From: Actinotalea sp. Marseille-Q4924
GTDB lineage: Bacteria; Actinomycetota; Actinomycetes; Actinomycetales; Cellulomonadaceae
Reading direction: 5' to 3'
Assembly: GCF_916618755.1 (NCBI RefSeq)
Contig: NZ_CAKAKB010000002.1
Coordinates: 1 to 64,000, forward strand
Length of the DNA: 64,000 bases
Below the pieces are notes generated by a model. The model saw nothing but the letters and a program-made list of their open reading frames with translations. It was not told where the DNA came from and made no database searches. This document shows positions 62,207-64,000 of the stretch, piece after piece. Each line of letters starts with the position of its first letter. Within the stretch, counting starts at the first letter, position 1. Both the position numbers and the translations under genes were made by a program.

Positions 62207-62410
62207 GATCGTTAGCCCTCTCGGTCCAGGCGTTCGTCGGCCCGGCGGGCCGTCCCCTGCCACCTCTCCGAGCTGACCCGGAGCGGTGCGATCGCCATCA
62301 GTGGTGAAGTCGGCCGGCAGGGCGCGGCCGTGAGGTGATCCTCGCGGGTTTCGCCCGTCCGGTCTACGACTTCCGCGCGGTTCGGGTGAAGTTCACACGG
62401 GCAAAACGGA

Positions 62411-62437
62411 CAAGATCACCCGAAAGGGCGCCGACAA
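62411..62437 (+). promoter_or_regulatory. Sigma-28 (FliA/WhiG)-like promoter
   Basis: CAAG (62411-62414), exactly 15 bases, then GCCGACAA (62430-62437) fits the motility/sporulation sigma consensus TAAA-N15-GCCGATAA, with 7 of 8 bases of the -10 element. It overlaps a 9-bp inverted repeat (ttcgggtga 62381-62389 and tcacccgaa 62416-62424) that could be a regulator site. Transcription would run toward 62587. Confidence 0.5.
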
Positions 62438-62535
62438 TGGCTTTCACCCTTGTCAGGCCACGTCACGCATGGTTTACACCGCTTCGACACGTTCTCCGAC
62501 GGGGCGCGGGAGACGCATTTTCCCCGGCCCGTGGG

Positions 62536-62555
62536 AAGGGACCGAGGTCCCTTTT
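62536..62555 (+). terminator. Intrinsic terminator upstream of DUF6544 gene
   Basis: A 7-bp perfect stem (aagggac/gtccctt) with loop cgag runs directly into tttt. It is the most classical terminator in the window. It lies about 100 bp after the sigma-28-like promoter and 32 bp before the DUF6544 start, so it could end a short RNA or act as a leader attenuator. Confidence 0.7.
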
Positions 62556-62586
62556 CAGACGCCCTCCACGGCGCGACCGTGGCCCC

Positions 62587-63360
62587 GTGACAGCGCTCCT
62601 CGACGAGGTCCCGCGTGCCCTCCGTGCCGACTGGCGGCGGGTGCTGGGCGCGCCCGCCGGGCGGGACGTGCAGTTCGACCCCGCCATGACGGACGGGCTG
62701 CCGGCTGCGGTCGAACGGTGGATGCACCATGCCCTCCGGCCCGGCGTGGTGCTGCACCGGTCCGTCGTCATGCGTCAGCACGGCGAGATCCGCCTGCGCG
62801 GGCGGTGGTGGCCGTTCCGGTCGGTCCAGGCGCTCGACCCGTTCCGCGGGTACGTGTGGCCGGTGCGCACGAGGGTCCTCGGGCTCCCGCTCGTCGGGCA
62901 CGACGCGCTCGTCGGTGACCGCGCAGCCATGCGTCACCGTCTGCTGGGTCTCGTCCCCGTGGTCGACGCGACGGGGCCCGACCTCGCCCGCAGCGCCGTC
63001 GCGCGTGCCGCGAGCGAGATCTGCTTCGTGCCCGCTGCCGCGCTCGACCCGCGCGTCAGCTGGTCCGCCCTGTCCGACGACGAGGCGGTCGGTGCGGTCG
63101 AGCTGCTCGGTCACCGGCACGAGCTCACGGTGCGGGTCGACGGCGAGGGCCGGCTGCTGCGCGGCACCATGCCGCGGTGGGCGAGCGTGGACGGCGGGCC
63201 GTGGCAGCTCCACCCCTTCGGGGCGGTCTGCGAGGAGGAGTGGACGGTCGACGGCGTGACGGTCCCGCGCGTGGTCGTCGCGGGCTACGGCCCCGGGGAG
63301 TCGTTCCACACCGACGGCGCCTTCATCCGGCTCGTCGTCGACGACGCCCGGTACGCCTGA
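62587..63360 (+). CDS. DUF6544 family protein
   Basis: The 257-residue soluble protein resembles DUF6544: VERWMHHALRPGVVLHRSVVMRQHGEIRLRG near the N-terminus, FRGYVWPVRTRV, ASEICFVPAAAL and a C-terminal beta-rich part. Function is unknown. The GTG start was chosen as the first in-frame start after the terminator-like hairpin; upstream in-frame sequence is not protein-like. A weak ribosome site is present. It converges on the alpha/beta hydrolase gene. Confidence 0.8.
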   Translation: MTALLDEVPRALRADWRRVLGAPAGRDVQFDPAMTDGLPAAVERWMHHALRPGVVLHRSVVMRQHGEIRLRGRWWPFRSVQALDPFRGYVWPVRTRVLGLPLVGHDALVGDRAAMRHRLLGLVPVVDATGPDLARSAVARAASEICFVPAAALDPRVSWSALSDDEAVGAVELLGHRHELTVRVDGEGRLLRGTMPRWASVDGGPWQLHPFGAVCEEEWTVDGVTVPRVVVAGYGPGESFHTDGAFIRLVVDDARYA

Positions 63361-63399
63361 CGTCCGCCCGCGCCGTCCGCGCCGCCCGTCGAACACCGG

Positions 63400-64000
63400 T
63401 CAGGCCCGCACGAGGGCGCCCGCCCACGAGGTGACGGCCTCCAGCACCCGCGGGTCGACCGGGCGCCGGGCGTCCTTGCGGTACGTCGCGAGGGTCGGTG
63501 CGCCGGGCCGGCTCCGCAGGATGTGGCTGACGTCGTCGACGAGGACCGTCCGGACCGGACCCGCCACCGTCGCCGCGATCACCTCCAGGTCGTGCGGCGG
63601 CGCCTGGAGGTCCTTGGCGCCGGTGACGGCGAGGACCGGTGCCGTGACGCGGGCGAGGTCGGTGCGCGGGTCGTGGGCCATGAACTCCCGGTGCCACCTC
63701 GCGTTGATCCGTCGCCCGCCGAGCCGGGCGACGTCCGTCGTCGTGGCGCGCACGCGGTCGTGGTTCTTGGCGACCTGCCGGACCAGGTCCGTCCGGAACA
63801 ACCGGAGGAGCAGGCGCACCGGCGCCGGCAGCGTCGGCGCGATCCGCGCGGCCTGCCACCTCAGCAGCTCCTCGCCGGGCGTGGCGGACGCGCTGATCAG
63901 CGCCACGCCGGTGAGGTCGTCCGATCCGGCCGCCACCATCGACGCGACGATCGCACCCTCGCTGTGACCGACGAGCAGGACCCGGTCCGGGCGGACCTCC
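63400..64000 (-). CDS. Alpha/beta hydrolase, N-terminus outside window
   Basis: The visible C-terminal 199 residues include the nucleophile elbow GHSEG (just inside the window edge), the acid in LAVTGAKDLQAPP and the histidine in DVSHILR, which form a complete Ser-Asp-His triad. It is an esterase/lipase-like hydrolase; the substrate is unknown. The frame is open to base 64000, so the true start lies outside. It converges on the DUF6544 gene with 39 bp between. Confidence 0.9.
   Translation of the reverse strand, partial: EVRPDRVLLVGHSEGAIVASMVAAGSDDLTGVALISASATPGEELLRWQAARIAPTLPAPVRLLLRLFRTDLVRQVAKNHDRVRATTTDVARLGGRRINARWHREFMAHDPRTDLARVTAPVLAVTGAKDLQAPPHDLEVIAATVAGPVRTVLVDDVSHILRSRPGAPTLATYRKDARRPVDPRVLEAVTSWAGALVRA

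Noticed and set aside
62386-62445. Cyclic di-GMP (GEMM-I) riboswitch
   Set aside because: The stretch cacacgggcaaaa and a cccgaaaggg hairpin recall GEMM, and c-di-GMP genes are near. But the conserved GACGCAAAGCC segment and the second receptor stem are missing, and the sigma-28 promoter explains the bases better.

Overview
The window is high-GC DNA (by eye about three quarters G+C over most of its length) with many GTG starts, purine-rich ribosome sites and tightly packed genes, as in Actinobacteria. The gene content (tandem GH42 beta-galactosidases with a sugar ABC importer lacking its own ATPase, a hut operon under an IclR regulator, a mycobacterial LigB-type ligase, SigE-type sigma factor, DUF5317 and PGPGW proteins) suggests a saprophytic actinobacterium, perhaps near Cellulomonadaceae or Promicromonosporaceae. 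That placement is an inference. No rRNA, tRNA or CRISPR array was seen.

Bases 1 to about 6900 look like an acquired or fluid region with visibly lower GC. It opens inside an array of 34-bp tandem repeats. Next come a complete tyrosine recombinase and a HicAB toxin-antitoxin pair, bracketed by near-identical sites of about 33 bp derived from the array. Further copies of the motif lie among small orphan genes, followed by a methyltransferase, a ferredoxin/ferredoxin reductase pair without its P450, and a DUF2332 protein. From 6.9 to 16 kb are a LarC nickel-insertion protein, a CBS protein and the histidine catabolism operon hutH-hutU-hutF-hutI facing a divergent IclR regulator. From 16 to 28.4 kb are MOSC and DUF808 proteins, a Ser/Thr kinase, four glyoxalase-fold (VOC) proteins, a coiled-coil protein, a LigD-like phosphoesterase-polymerase, pyridoxal kinase, YqgE and an EAL-PAS-PAS protein.

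From 28.5 to 42 kb is a sugar locus: a ThuA-like protein and aldo/keto reductase, then a LacI regulator with two operator-like palindromes exactly 20 bp apart, binding protein, two permeases, two GH42 enzymes and three oxidoreductases. The binding-protein and permease genes are separated by a strong stem-loop. From 42 to 57 kb are a lipase maturation factor homologue, a PIN-domain toxin flanked by its own repeats, a LigB-type ATP-dependent ligase, a short-chain dehydrogenase followed by a strong hairpin, a P-type cation ATPase, an orphan PTS EIIA, an amylosucrase, a divergent membrane FtsH-like protease and a sigma/anti-sigma-like pair.

The last part holds an FGGY sugar kinase, two overlapping membrane protein genes, and a membrane GGDEF-EAL protein preceded by an unlisted 36-codon gene. 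Next to these is a 380-bp regulatory region with a sigma-28-like promoter and an intrinsic terminator. The window ends in a DUF6544 protein and a truncated alpha/beta hydrolase.

The most interesting signals are the recombinase-HicAB module with its repeat sites, the repeat-flanked PIN gene, the microprotein next to the c-di-GMP enzyme, and the promoter/terminator pair at 62.4 to 62.6 kb.
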